From Microthrixaceae bacterium (GTDB lineage: Bacteria > Actinomycetota > Acidimicrobiia > Acidimicrobiales > Microtrichaceae), in NCBI GenBank assembly GCA_023957995.1, contig JAMLGK010000010.1, positions 62,001 through 126,000 on the forward strand: a stretch of 64,000 nucleotides of DNA, given 5' to 3'. The translations under genes and the position numbers were made by a program. The notes beneath the pieces were generated by a model. The model made no database searches. It was given only the letters and a program-made list of their open reading frames with translations, and had not been told where the DNA came from. Of the stretch, positions 1 through 8,624 are shown one piece after another. The number at the start of each line of letters is the position of its first letter. Position 1 is the first letter of the stretch.

Positions 1-30
1 CGGCTGGCCGAAGGGCCACCTGTCCGGTCC

Positions 31-858
31 TCAGCGCTCGGGCGCGGTCGAGTTCAGTCGGAGACTGCTCACCTCGTCGAAGCTGGCGAAGCCGTCGAGG
101 TGGAACTCCCGTTCGAGCCGCACTGGCAACGCGGTGTCGATCTGGATCCACAGATGTTCGTCCCAGGTGCCCGAGACCGAGCCCTGGAAATCGAAGTGGA
201 TGTCGATCGGCAGTACCTCCACCTCCTCGGCGCCCACCAGCAGGGTCTCGGGGCCCGACGACCGTGCCGTACCGGAGAAGTCTGTGCTGACCTCCATCGG
301 GCCTCCATCGAGCACCAGGGTGCACTCCAGCGGCAGGGACACCTCCTCGGGCTCCGAGTACGTGCCGGGATCGCATGCGATGTTCACAGTGGGGTTGAAC
401 TGGGCCACGCTCTGGTGCTTGGCGTAGGACTCGAGCCGAAGTCCTCCGCCCGCCGTGCGGCAGAACACGGAGTCCTCGGTGTGCTGTTCGAGAAGGTTCA
501 GGGCGAACGAGAAGCACTCCGGTTCGCCGTCGGCCGAAGGGATGGTGGTCACCTCGGCAGTGGTCAGGTCGTGGTACGGACGTTCCTCCGCCGGTAGTGG
601 CCCTAGCTTGACCACCTCGTTGCCACTGGTGTCGTAGGAGTACACGCCCGGCGCCGGGACCGACGGGGAGCCGGTGTCCAAGCGGTCCGCACCGGCTTCA
701 GCATCCGGGACCGAGGTGGACTGCTTCTCGCGGAACGAGGCGAGGGCCTCGCTCTGCGAGATCGGATCTGCGCCTCGGGGGCGAGCGATCAGCGCCACCC
801 CCGCCGCCAGGACCAACGCCACGGCGAGGGCGACACCGACGGTCACCCGTTTGCTCAC
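31..858 (-). CDS. Membrane-anchored extracytoplasmic protein of unknown function
   Basis: 275-residue protein with one N-terminal hydrophobic segment (about residues 6-24) followed by a soluble, acidic exported part with four cysteines and repeated beta-strand-like stretches. The start is GTG at 858, preceded by GGGGAG; it overlaps the stop of the upstream methyltransferase gene by 4 bases (GTGA), so the two are probably translationally coupled. The part after the anchor (PGVYSYDTSG onward) looks like a secreted substrate- or lipid-binding barrel, but I recognise no family. Longer frames upstream lie inside the methyltransferase gene and lack coding character. Confidence 0.7.
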   Translation of the reverse strand: MSKRVTVGVALAVALVLAAGVALIARPRGADPISQSEALASFREKQSTSVPDAEAGADRLDTGSPSVPAPGVYSYDTSGNEVVKLGPLPAEERPYHDLTTAEVTTIPSADGEPECFSFALNLLEQHTEDSVFCRTAGGGLRLESYAKHQSVAQFNPTVNIACDPGTYSEPEEVSLPLECTLVLDGGPMEVSTDFSGTARSSGPETLLVGAEEVEVLPIDIHFDFQGSVSGTWDEHLWIQIDTALPVRLEREFHLDGFASFDEVSSLRLNSTAPER

Positions 859-1718
859 GAGCCACTCCCCACCCCGACCGGATCTGCTTCGGTCCGATCG
901 GATGGCCGAGGCTTCGTCGCGGTCAGCACGAAGGCGCTCAGCGAGCCGGAATGGCTTCTCATGGCGCTTCGCATGGCGAGGACCCGTCGACGCGCCATCC
1001 GGTCGCGCATCACCCGGCCGACGAAGCGGGCCGCACCGCGAACACCTTCGTCCGCGACCAGTCGGCGAGGCTCGAGCAGGTGGAGCGGCGCCGTGTGCAC
1101 CGCGTCCACGTGGAATCCGGCTGCCTGCACCATCGCGGTCCAACCTGCGAGCGTGGCGGGGCAGATCGGCACCATTATCGACGAACGCAGGTCACCACGT
1201 ACCGCCTCCGCGGTGTCCGAATCGATGTCGTCGGGCACCAGCAGCACTTCGTGCAACCCGACCCTTCCGCCCGGCTCCAGCACCCGGTAGAGCTCATCGA
1301 GGATCCTGGCCTTGATCCGATCCGGCTGCATCGTCAGGTAGGCCTCACCCAAGGCCACCGACACCGAGCCGTCCCCGAGACCGGTCTCCGCAGCGGTGCC
1401 CTGGATCACACGCGCATTGGCGGTGTTGGCGAGTGCACCGACGCGCGCTGCGGCGTCAGGATCGCGGTCGACTCCCGTGTAGCTCGCCGGAGCGCGCTCG
1501 AGCAGCAGCTCGGTGGTGGATCCCAGACCCGGCGCCAGTTCGAGCACGTCGTCGGACCCGGCCACATCCAACTCGGCGAGGAGGCTCTCGGTGAGCTGGC
1601 GACCTCCGGGACGCAGCACGGTCTTGCCGAGTCGGGCGAGGAGCCAATGGCCGGGTACCCGGTCTGCCTCCAGCGAGTGACCGGGAAGGTGGTCGGTCTC
1701 GACTGTCACGTTCGCCAT
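855..1718 (-). CDS. Class I SAM-dependent methyltransferase
   Basis: 287-residue methyltransferase of the UbiE/Methyltransf_11 type. Motif I (LELAPGLGS, about residues 59-67), an acidic residue closing strand 2 (VDRDP) and the post-motif region (LYRVLEPGGRVGLHE) are visible, which is the usual SAM-binding Rossmann fold. The substrate cannot be read from sequence. The ATG at 1718 is chosen because AGGAGA lies about 7 bases upstream; a GTG immediately before it is an alternative. It is the first gene of a two-gene unit with the anchored protein downstream (4-base overlap), so the methyltransferase may act on an envelope-related substrate (inference). Confidence 0.85.
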   Translation of the reverse strand: MANVTVETDHLPGHSLEADRVPGHWLLARLGKTVLRPGGRQLTESLLAELDVAGSDDVLELAPGLGSTTELLLERAPASYTGVDRDPDAAARVGALANTANARVIQGTAAETGLGDGSVSVALGEAYLTMQPDRIKARILDELYRVLEPGGRVGLHEVLLVPDDIDSDTAEAVRGDLRSSIMVPICPATLAGWTAMVQAAGFHVDAVHTAPLHLLEPRRLVADEGVRGAARFVGRVMRDRMARRRVLAMRSAMRSHSGSLSAFVLTATKPRPSDRTEADPVGVGSGS

Positions 1719-2084
1719 CACTCATCTCCTGAAGGTCGGTGTGGTTATAGTTTGATGTTAGGGGTGCTTCATATCCGAGGCAAGGCGCCGCACCCGAACA
1801 AAGCGATCGGACTCCACCACAACTTTGCGATACGGTCGCGTGGCGCAATTGCGTCGGCCGTTCCCCCGAGCGCGCTCCCGCGGTACATCTCCCCGCGGCG
1901 CACCCTCCGCAACAGGCCTCCCCGCTACAGGCCTTCCCACAAAGGCCGTCCGACAGACAGGTCCCGGCAGCACCCCCGGCACCCAACCGCCCCGAGCCAA
2001 CTGTCTCTGCCCAACCGCCCCGAGCCAACTACCCCCGAGCCAACTACCCCCGAGCCAACCGCCCCCGAGCCAGCTAGGAACAAG
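1719..2084. other. Divergent intergenic region, 366 bases
   Basis: Lies between the methyltransferase gene (minus) and the ABC exporter (plus) and must hold both promoters. On the minus side an AT-rich patch near 1743-1757 (ACTATAAC on the minus strand) is the best -10 candidate. The plus side is C-rich, full of short direct repeats (next entry) and contains no convincing gene. A frame running through it in phase with the exporter encodes a Pro/Glu/Thr-rich stretch but has no good start with a ribosome site. Confidence 0.5.
1982..2077 (+). repeat. Short direct repeats in the leader of the ABC exporter
   Basis: A 21-base direct repeat (CCCAACCGCCCCGAGCCAACT) occurs at 1982-2002 and 2010-2030. 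It runs into a 15-base tandem repeat, gagccaactaccccc, with copies at 2022-2036, 2037-2051 and 2052-2066 (the last slightly diverged) and a partial copy at 2067-2077. The array ends 7 bases before the ATG of the exporter gene, so it is transcribed leader or promoter-proximal DNA. Spacing and lack of unique spacers exclude a CRISPR array. Confidence 0.75.
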
Positions 2085-3068
2085 ATGCCCCCCATCATCG
2101 AGGTCGAGGACCTCCACAAGCACTTCGGCGACAACCATGCTGTCGACGGGGTGTCCTTCACCGTCGAACAGGGCTCCGTGCTCGGCCTGCTCGGGCCCAA
2201 CGGCGCCGGCAAGACGACCACGGTGAGGATGCTCGCCACCCTGCTCAGCCCCGATGGGGGCACAGCACGGGTGGCGGGCCACGACGTGGTGCGCGAGTCC
2301 AACGCCGTGCGTTCCACCATCGGGCTGACCGGGCAGTACGCGGCGGTGGACGAGAAGCTCACCGGCAAGGAGAACCTCTGGATGGTCGCCCGCCTGCTGG
2401 GTATGACCAAGGACGGTGCCAGCTACCGGGCCGAGGAACTCCTCGAACGATTCGAGTTGTCAGATGCCGCCGACCGCCCCGTCAGCACCTATTCCGGAGG
2501 CATGCGTCGTAGGGCAGACCTGGCGGTGAGCCTCGTCGGCCGACCCAAGGTGCTCTTCCTCGACGAGCCGACCACCGGACTCGATCCGTCGAGCCGGTTG
2601 AGCCTCTGGGAGATCACACGGGAGCTCGTGGGCGAGGGGACCACCGTCCTGCTCACGACCCAGTACCTCGAGGAGGCCGACGAACTGGCCGACCGGATCG
2701 TGGTGATCGATCACGGCGCTGTCATCGCCGAGGGCACCTCCGAGGAGCTCAAGAACGACATGGGCGGGCGCAGCCTGGTGGTGGAGGTCCACGACCTGGA
2801 CCAGCTCGAGTTGGCCACGGAACTGCTGACCCGCTGCGAGGACTGCGCGGTGCCGACCATGGACCGCCAGCGGCACACGGTCTCGCTCCCCGTGGAGGAC
2901 GACACCGGGATCGCTGCGAGGGCGATCTCGATCCTCGCAGAAGGTGAGGTGGACATCGCCGACTTCCACCTCGAACGACCGAGTCTCGACGATGTTTTCC
3001 TGTCTCTCACCAGCTCCGGGACGCTCCCCGCTGGGTCCGACACCAGCACCGCAACGGAGGACCGATGA
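2085..3068 (+). CDS. ABC exporter ATP-binding protein, DrrA type
   Basis: 327 residues, one ATP-binding cassette: Walker A GPNGAGKT (37-44), signature YSGGM (136-140), Walker B VLFLDEP (156-162) with TTGLD after it, and a C-terminal domain of the DrrA/daunorubicin-resistance type. It powers export through the ABC-2 permease encoded next to it; drug, lipid and antibiotic export are all known for this family and the substrate is not predictable here. Start ATG 2085 with AGGAA about 6 bases before; the much longer frame opening upstream is rejected. The stop overlaps the permease start by 4 bases (ATGA). Confidence 0.92.
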   Translation: MPPIIEVEDLHKHFGDNHAVDGVSFTVEQGSVLGLLGPNGAGKTTTVRMLATLLSPDGGTARVAGHDVVRESNAVRSTIGLTGQYAAVDEKLTGKENLWMVARLLGMTKDGASYRAEELLERFELSDAADRPVSTYSGGMRRRADLAVSLVGRPKVLFLDEPTTGLDPSSRLSLWEITRELVGEGTTVLLTTQYLEEADELADRIVVIDHGAVIAEGTSEELKNDMGGRSLVVEVHDLDQLELATELLTRCEDCAVPTMDRQRHTVSLPVEDDTGIAARAISILAEGEVDIADFHLERPSLDDVFLSLTSSGTLPAGSDTSTATEDR

Positions 3069-3904
3069 GCACCGAGACCACCACCGCAGCTCCAACGACT
3101 GGCCCCATCCCCGACCTGCGGATGAAACGACCCGGCGGACTCGCTGCGTTGTTCTACGACGGAGCCATCACCTCGTGGCGCAACCTCGTGGTGCTGCCCC
3201 GCACCCCCGAGCTGCTGTTCTTCACCCTCGTGCAGCCCGTCATGTTCGTGGTGCTGTTCAACTACGTCTTCGGCGGAGCAATCGAGGGGTCGCTGCCACC
3301 CGGCGTTCCCTATGCACAGTTCCTGATCCCCGGCATCCTCGTGCAGACGATCGTGTTCGGATCCGCGGCTACGTCGGTGGGACTGGCCGAGGATCTCTCC
3401 AAGGGGATCGTGGACCGGTTCCGGAGCCTGCCGATCACCCGATCAGCGGTGCTGGTGGGTCGCATCGTGGCTGACACCGTCCGCCTCACCCTCGTGGCCC
3501 TCGTCATGTTGGTCGTCGGTGTGCTCGTCGGGTTCCGGTTCGAGGGCGGATTGCTCGCCGGCGTGATGATGGTCGTGACCGCGGTGTCCTTCGGCTGGGC
3601 CATGAGCTGGATACTGGCCAACATCGGGCTTCGCGTGAAGGATCCCGAAACGGCCCAGACCGCCGGGTTCGTGTGGTTGTTCCCGCTCAGCTTCGTGTCA
3701 TCGGTGTTCACGCCCGTCGCGACGATGCCCGGCTGGCTCCAGCCGATAGCCCGCAACAACCCGGTCACCCTGGTGGCGAACCTCCTGAGGGGCCTCGCGG
3801 TGGGTCACGTCCAAGCTGCGATGGTGTGGCCCGTTCTGGCATGGATCGTCGGAATCACCGTGGTGTTCGCGCCGATGGCGGTGCGTCGCTACCGCACCGT
3901 CTGA
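3065..3904 (+). CDS. ABC-2 type exporter permease, DrrB type
   Basis: 279 residues with about six membrane segments: one near 55-75, one after the GVPYAQFLIPGIL motif, and a cluster from 145 to 275. The motif following 'PLSFVSSVF' and the region MPGWLQPIARNNPVT are typical of DrrB/ABC-2 permeases. It forms the membrane part of an exporter with the ATPase encoded immediately upstream (ATGA overlap, obligatory co-translation likely). No third subunit or dedicated regulator lies beside the pair. Confidence 0.92.
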   Translation: MSTETTTAAPTTGPIPDLRMKRPGGLAALFYDGAITSWRNLVVLPRTPELLFFTLVQPVMFVVLFNYVFGGAIEGSLPPGVPYAQFLIPGILVQTIVFGSAATSVGLAEDLSKGIVDRFRSLPITRSAVLVGRIVADTVRLTLVALVMLVVGVLVGFRFEGGLLAGVMMVVTAVSFGWAMSWILANIGLRVKDPETAQTAGFVWLFPLSFVSSVFTPVATMPGWLQPIARNNPVTLVANLLRGLAVGHVQAAMVWPVLAWIVGITVVFAPMAVRRYRTV

Positions 3905-3965
3905 CCAGCGGTGGAGTTCCTCACCCGTCACGGCGGGTCACGAGGTCCACACGGGTCCCAGTTTG

Positions 3966-3981
3966 TGTGACATCTGTCACG
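3966..3981 (+). promoter_or_regulatory. CRP-like palindrome TGTGA-N6-TCACG
   Basis: GTGACATCTGTCAC (3967-3980) is a perfect 14-base palindrome; extended by one base on each side it fits the CRP/Cmr consensus TGTGA-N6-TCACA at nine of ten positions. It lies 67 bases upstream of the lipoprotein start at 4048, a usual place for an activator or repressor site. No full-length CRP regulator is encoded in the window. Inference from pattern only. Confidence 0.4.
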
Positions 3982-4047
3982 TTGTCGTTTTCCGGAGATC
4001 CGACGATTGACTGGCTCTAGGTGATGTCCACGAAAGAGGAGCCACCT

Positions 4048-5190
4048 ATGTCCACGCTCGCACGATCGAACGTCACCCCAGCCGGTCACCGCCGCAGACT
4101 CCGGTCATGGGGGGTGCTGGCCGCACTTGCTGCGCTCTCGGTCCTCGCCTCAGCGTGCGCAGGGGATCCCGACGGGGAGCTGGGAGAGTCGGTTGCCAGC
4201 TCACCTGATCAGCCGGAGCTCGTTCTCGAGGCCGCTCTGTCCCCCGGCGACGATCCGTTCACCGCATCCGGCTCGGATCTCGACGCAGACGATGTGTCCG
4301 CGGCCGAATCGGTGGACCACCCAACCGTCGAGATCGATGGAGCAGTCGATCCGGCCGAGGCACTGGCCGCCGTGGAGGGCGGCGGTCCGGGACTGTACGG
4401 CGGTTCTGGTGACGAGAGCGCCTGCGACGTGGGTGCCATCAGCGCGGAGCTGGCTGCCGACCCCGACAAGGCACAGGCGTGGGCTGATGCACAGGGGATC
4501 GGCGTGCACGGAATCGACCCGTTCCTGGACACTCTCACCCCGGTGGTGCTGTTGCACGACACCCGAGTCACCAACCATGGATACCGCGACGGCGTCGCCA
4601 ACCCGTTCCAGAGCGTGCTCCAGGCCGGTACGGCCGTGCTGGTGGACCCGATGGGCGTTCCGCGCGTGCGCTGTGCGTGTGGAAACCCGTTGGCCGAACC
4701 CGACACATCCGTGGTCGGCGAACCCGTGGGAACCCCGTGGAGCTCCTACGGCGCCACGCCGGTGGTGACGGTGGTCCCGGCCGATCCCATCACGGTGTTC
4801 GTGGTCGTGAACATCCACACCGGCCAGACCGAGGAGATCCCTGCCGGCAACCCGACTCGCCCCCCGAGCCCAGAAACCCCCGGGACTCCCCCGGGGTCGT
4901 CGGGAGAGCCCGTCGACCCCACCATCCCGACCGACGACCTCGGTGAGGACCCGGGTGAGGGCCCGGTTCCCGAGCGCGACGCCACGACGTGTCTGTCCCG
5001 CTACGGAGAGCTGGTGGTGTTGATGACACCCCTCGGTCTCGATCCCCTGCAGGCCTCCCAGTGGGCACCGAGGGCACAGCAGGCCGCTGCGCTTGTCGAC
5101 GCCGGCCAGTACGACGAGGCCGGAGAGATCATCTGCACCCTGGTGGACGAGATGGAGACCGAGTACCAGAACCTGTTGGCGGGCGGGTGA
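4048..5190 (+). CDS. DUF6777-type lipoprotein
   Basis: 380 residues. Type II signal peptide: arginines at 15-19, hydrophobic core, lipobox LASAC with Cys37. The mature part carries the block I recall from actinobacterial DUF6777 proteins: GDDPFTAS, GGGPGLYGGS, TRVTNHGYRDG, PFQSVLQAGTAVLVD, PRVRCACGNPL. A Pro/Gly-rich linker (about 275-310) leads to a small C-terminal helical domain with two cysteines. Function unknown; located outside the cytoplasmic membrane. ATG 4048 is chosen (GAGGAG 6 bases before) over ATGs at 4021/4024. The stop overlaps the GTG of the sigma-factor gene by 4 bases (GTGA), so the two are made together. Confidence 0.88.
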   Translation: MSTLARSNVTPAGHRRRLRSWGVLAALAALSVLASACAGDPDGELGESVASSPDQPELVLEAALSPGDDPFTASGSDLDADDVSAAESVDHPTVEIDGAVDPAEALAAVEGGGPGLYGGSGDESACDVGAISAELAADPDKAQAWADAQGIGVHGIDPFLDTLTPVVLLHDTRVTNHGYRDGVANPFQSVLQAGTAVLVDPMGVPRVRCACGNPLAEPDTSVVGEPVGTPWSSYGATPVVTVVPADPITVFVVVNIHTGQTEEIPAGNPTRPPSPETPGTPPGSSGEPVDPTIPTDDLGEDPGEGPVPERDATTCLSRYGELVVLMTPLGLDPLQASQWAPRAQQAAALVDAGQYDEAGEIICTLVDEMETEYQNLLAGG

Positions 5191-6539
5191 GGACAGGCGG
5201 CACCCCGCTACCGGCAGCGCCGACCGACGTCGAGCTGGTAGCGGGGATGCGGGCCGGCGACCGGGCTGCGCTCGGCACCGCATATGACCGCTATGCCACC
5301 GAGCTGTTCGACCTCTGCGTGCGGACCGGCGGCCGCGACGACGCCGAGGACGCGGTACAGGACACCTTCCTGAGCGCCATGGCGTCCATCGACCAGCTCC
5401 GAGAGCCTTCCAAGCTCCGACCGTGGTTGTTCAGCATCGCGCGCAACCGGGTCCGCCGCCGTGGACGTTCCCATGAGATGGCCTCCGACTCCCTCGACGA
5501 CCTGGCCACCGAGACCGCCGAACCTGATTCGAGGTTGGTACGACAGGAGCAGGCCGAGGTGTTGGAGACGGCGCTCGGCGGACTCGAATCCCAGGACCGA
5601 GAGGTGGTGCTCCTGAGGGATCGTCACGGTCTCGACGGTTCCGAGGCGGCCTTCGTGCTCGGAACCGACCGGGCAACCGTCGACCGTCGCCTCCACGAGG
5701 CGCGCCAGCGACTCCGACGCTCGGTGGTGGCCTGCGCGGTCGGAGCGCACAACGCCAACGGTTGCGAAGAACTGGCTCGCCTGCGCGGTGGGGGCACCTT
5801 CTCCCCGACGGTACGCAAACGCGTTTCGCGTCACATCGAGCGGTGCGAGGCGTGCAGCCGCAGCGCCGAGCAGACGGCCACCCCGGCGAGCCTGCTCGGT
5901 ACCCTCCCGATGCTCGTTCCACCGATCGCGCTCCGCCGGAGGCTGCTCTCGGCATTTGCCCCGACAGGAGACGACGCGCCCGGCGACGCGGCGCAGACTC
6001 CGCCGATGGATCCGAGCCGTGCCGCTCCGGTGGGAACGGGATCGACCCGGGCGCTGACCCTTCTCGGCGGAGCGGCGGCGGTGACAGCACTGGTCGTGGC
6101 CGGCTGGTTCATGTTCCGCCTCGGTGTCGAGGACTCCGAGACGGCCGGAGCTGGGCAAGCGGCCGCGAGGGATGTGACGCCGGACTCGACCGAGCCGGAG
6201 CCCGACAACGTGCCACCGCTGCCCGAACCGGCCGATCCGTCTCCGAGCTTCTGTGACGTGGTGGACGAAGCCCGGGGTTGGTATGCCGAGAATCCGGGTC
6301 CGGCCTCCGCCGATCCCGCGGCCGTGCAGGCCTACTTCACCGGGAGCCTGAGCCGCCTGACCGAACTGACCGAGCTCGCCCCTGCAGATCTCCGCGACGA
6401 GCTCGGGCAGTACACCGACGCCATGGCGGCACTGGTGGCCTCCCTCGCGCCGACCTGGGATCTCACCTCCAGCGGGCCCGCCAGCGACCTGGTCGGCCTG
6501 CGCGACCTTCTCGAAACGGAGCTGGCGCAACGCTGCTGA
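5187..6539 (+). CDS. ECF sigma factor fused to anti-sigma-like zinc motif, membrane anchor and external domain
   Basis: 450 residues. Sigma region 2 spans about 13-92 (AEDAVQDTFLSA, then WLFSIARNRVRR) and region 4 about 125-180 (REVVLLRDRHGL ... ATVDRRLHEARQRLRR). After these comes a Cys/His segment with H216-x3-C220-x2-C223, the signature of zinc-binding anti-sigma domains, then a Pro-rich linker, one membrane segment (about 290-311) and an acidic external domain of about 130 residues. This is a sigma factor, its likely restraint and a sensor in one chain, probably membrane-tethered until released (inference). GTG at 5187 overlaps the stop of the DUF6777 lipoprotein gene, the natural partner or ligand. 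Confidence 0.85.
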   Translation: MRTGGTPLPAAPTDVELVAGMRAGDRAALGTAYDRYATELFDLCVRTGGRDDAEDAVQDTFLSAMASIDQLREPSKLRPWLFSIARNRVRRRGRSHEMASDSLDDLATETAEPDSRLVRQEQAEVLETALGGLESQDREVVLLRDRHGLDGSEAAFVLGTDRATVDRRLHEARQRLRRSVVACAVGAHNANGCEELARLRGGGTFSPTVRKRVSRHIERCEACSRSAEQTATPASLLGTLPMLVPPIALRRRLLSAFAPTGDDAPGDAAQTPPMDPSRAAPVGTGSTRALTLLGGAAAVTALVVAGWFMFRLGVEDSETAGAGQAAARDVTPDSTEPEPDNVPPLPEPADPSPSFCDVVDEARGWYAENPGPASADPAAVQAYFTGSLSRLTELTELAPADLRDELGQYTDAMAALVASLAPTWDLTSSGPASDLVGLRDLLETELAQRC

Positions 6540-6687
6540 ACGGCGGCACCGAGTGGTGGGGGTGGCGGACCGCACGCCCGTGCTCAGATTTCTCCAATCC
6601 CTCATATTCCTCCAATCCGAAGTCCCGGTCGCACCGAACCTCCTGTCGACAGGCGCACCGCGCACAGCCCAACAGGAGGTACCCCAC

Positions 6688-7353
6688 GTGGGACTCAAAC
6701 AGAAACTCACCGGCCTGGTGGCCGCAACAGGCCTGCTGGCCGGAGCTGCAGTTGCCGCTCCGCTCGCCGGAGCTGATGAGGCCACCGCAACCGAAGCTCC
6801 GACCTCGCTGGCGGAGGTGCTGCTCTCCGACGGTGACACCTTCGACCGCAACGCGTATGACTTCGACATCGCCACCCAGGCGGTGCTCGCGGTGCTCGAG
6901 GCGAAGCCCGACTCCCCTGTCGGGCTCCTGACAGACGGAAACGCCGCGCTGACAGCCTTCGTGCCGAACGACCGTGCCTTCTGGGCGCTCGCCGGGGACC
7001 TGACCGGCAAGTACCACGGGTTCTTCAACGTCAAGGAGGAGAAGGTGTTCAACGCCGTCGCCTCGCTCGGGATCGACACCGTCGAGACCGTGCTGCTCTA
7101 CCACGTGGTCCCCGGAGCCACCATCGACTCCGACACTGCCGCCAACGTACCGTTCAACACCCCGCTCACGACCGCACAGGGTGGCGAGATCCAGGTCAAG
7201 CCCTTCGCGCCGGCATGGAAGTGGGTGATCCTGGGAGACCAGGACCCCAACGACTGGGATCCGTTCCTCGTTCCCTCGAAGCTCGACATCAACAAGGGCA
7301 ATCCCCAGATCGCACATGGGATCGCCTTCGTGCTTCGACCTGCGGACCTCTGA
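6688..7353 (+). CDS. Secreted fasciclin-domain protein
   Basis: 221 residues. A Sec-type signal peptide (about 1-29, ending near the AGADEA stretch) is followed by one FAS1 domain: H1-like box (ALTAFVPNDRAFWAL) and H2-like YHVVPGATI are visible, and the domain ends in the usual HGIAFVL strand. FAS1 proteins mediate adhesion or ligand binding at cell surfaces. Start GTG 6688 with a perfect AGGAGG 8 bases upstream. It follows the fused sigma factor by 148 bases; in mycobacteria, FAS1 proteins MPT70/MPT83 are targets of SigK, so control by the neighbouring sigma factor is a reasonable guess. Confidence 0.88.
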   Translation: MGLKQKLTGLVAATGLLAGAAVAAPLAGADEATATEAPTSLAEVLLSDGDTFDRNAYDFDIATQAVLAVLEAKPDSPVGLLTDGNAALTAFVPNDRAFWALAGDLTGKYHGFFNVKEEKVFNAVASLGIDTVETVLLYHVVPGATIDSDTAANVPFNTPLTTAQGGEIQVKPFAPAWKWVILGDQDPNDWDPFLVPSKLDINKGNPQIAHGIAFVLRPADL

Positions 7354-7397
7354 GCCACAGCACCTGAGCGAAGCGGCATCCGCCCGCTTCGGTGGAG

Positions 7398-7435
7398 GGG
7401 TGGCGTCTGATCCGACCGGATCGGCGCCACCCTTT
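7398..7435 (+). terminator. Hairpin terminator after the fasciclin gene
   Basis: GGGTGGCG (7398-7405) pairs with CGCCACCC (7425-7432), with an inner GATCCG/CGGATC stem, followed by TTT. Lies 45 bases after the fasciclin stop. Confidence 0.65.
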
Positions 7436-7559
7436 CCGCGTGCGAGCAACGGTACCCACCGATGTGCCGCGCGTCACCTTGCTTGGAGCAAGGAGCGGCG
7501 CGATGTTCGAAGCAGGTGCCTGGCACCGGGTCGGGTGCTGACCGAACCGGGGGGTTCTC

Positions 7560-8198
7560 ATGTACCTGTTCTCACGCCATGCCCAACTGGACACGGGCGA
7601 CATAAGGGGTTCGATGGCCTGGGCCATCGAACAGACCGGGCGGGTCAACCGCCTGTGCGACCTCGAGGTGTCCCTGAGCACCCAGGTCTTCTCACCGGGT
7701 CTCGGAACGATCGTGTGGTCGGCCACCGCCGAGTCGCTCGCCGACCTCGCTCGTGCCAACGAGACCCTCATGGCCAGCGACGAGTACATCGCCGGCGTGG
7801 ACGAAGGGGCTCGATTCCTGCGACCGCCGACCGACGACGCGGTGCTCGAGCTGCTGCACGTACCCGAGGATGCCGGCGGCGAGTTCGAGTACGCATCGGG
7901 TGTTCGCGCCGTGCTCGCAGGCGGTGAGGCCGCTCGCGGAATCGCCATGGGTGTGGAGATCGCCCAGACCGCGCAGCGGATCACCGGACGGCCGACCGTG
8001 TTCGGTACCGCCGTCGCCGGCACCTACGGCGGGGTCGGATGGGTCACCACCTACTCCTCGATCGAGGAGTTGGAGGAGGCGAGGGCTGCACTCGCGGGGC
8101 ACGCGGACTGGCTCGAACTGCTCGACTCGAAAGCCGGTGGCCTCTACGCGGAGGTTCCGGAAGTGACGACCCAGAGGGTCTACAGGCGCATCGCCTGA
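7560..8198 (+). CDS. Conserved-looking protein of unknown function, possibly two alpha/beta-barrel halves
   Basis: 212 residues, no signal peptide or membrane segment. The N-terminal half (about 1-90) and the C-terminal half (about 140-212) share a similar layout: a strand, a glycine-rich turn, a 'W(S/V)...' strand (TIVWSATAES; VGWVTTYSSIEEL), then a helix rich in Ala/Glu. This resembles a tandem of ferredoxin-like alpha/beta barrels as in NIPSNAP/EthD-type proteins, but no catalytic motif is evident, so no function is assigned. ATG 7560 follows a G-run. Single-gene unit converging on the ATP synthase operon. Confidence 0.7.
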   Translation: MYLFSRHAQLDTGDIRGSMAWAIEQTGRVNRLCDLEVSLSTQVFSPGLGTIVWSATAESLADLARANETLMASDEYIAGVDEGARFLRPPTDDAVLELLHVPEDAGGEFEYASGVRAVLAGGEAARGIAMGVEIAQTAQRITGRPTVFGTAVAGTYGGVGWVTTYSSIEELEEARAALAGHADWLELLDSKAGGLYAEVPEVTTQRVYRRIA

Positions 8199-8199
8199 A

Positions 8200-8212
8200 C
8201 CGTCAGCGACGG
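8200..8212. terminator. Short hairpin between convergent genes
   Basis: CCGTC-AGC-GACGG, a 5-base stem in the 19-base gap between the unknown gene and atpC. No T-run, so only a weak candidate for a two-way terminator. Confidence 0.3.
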
Positions 8213-8217
8213 ATCGC

Positions 8218-8624
8218 TCAGGCTGCCTCGGCGACGCTGAGGCGAACCTCGGCACGCTGCAGGGCGGACAACGCCTCAGGGTCCTCCGAATCGGCCCGCA
8301 GGGCCTCTTCGGCGCGCTCCTTGGCTGCACTCGCCCGGTCCACATCGATGGAGTCGGCCAGCTCTGCCACGTCGGAGAGCACGGTGATGTGGGTGACGCC
8401 CTCGGCATCCGGGGGTGAGACCTCCACGAATCCCTGGTGCACCGCGATCAGCGTCTCGCCGTCTTCGCCGATGACCTTCACGGGGTGGGTCTGGAGCACT
8501 CCGATGAACGGGATGTGGCCGGCCTGGAACGCGATGTCGCCCGCAGTGGTGCGGCACACCACCATCTCGGCTCCGCCCGAGAAGGCCACCCTCTCGGGTG
8601 AGACGAGTTCGACCGACAGTGACA

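Noticed and set aside
1982-2077. CRISPR-like repeat array
   Set aside because: Units of 15 bases without spacers and no cas genes.
951-2084. Plus-strand frame extending the DrrA gene 378 codons upstream
   Set aside because: Runs antisense through the methyltransferase gene and then through C-rich repeats; no ribosome site, low-complexity Pro/Arg/His composition. The ATG at 2085 has AGGAA and fits the family length.
5208-7079. 623-residue minus-strand frame opposite the sigma-fusion and fasciclin genes
   Set aside because: Antisense; Arg/Ser/Gly-rich with no motif, while the plus-strand genes have clear domains and ribosome sites.
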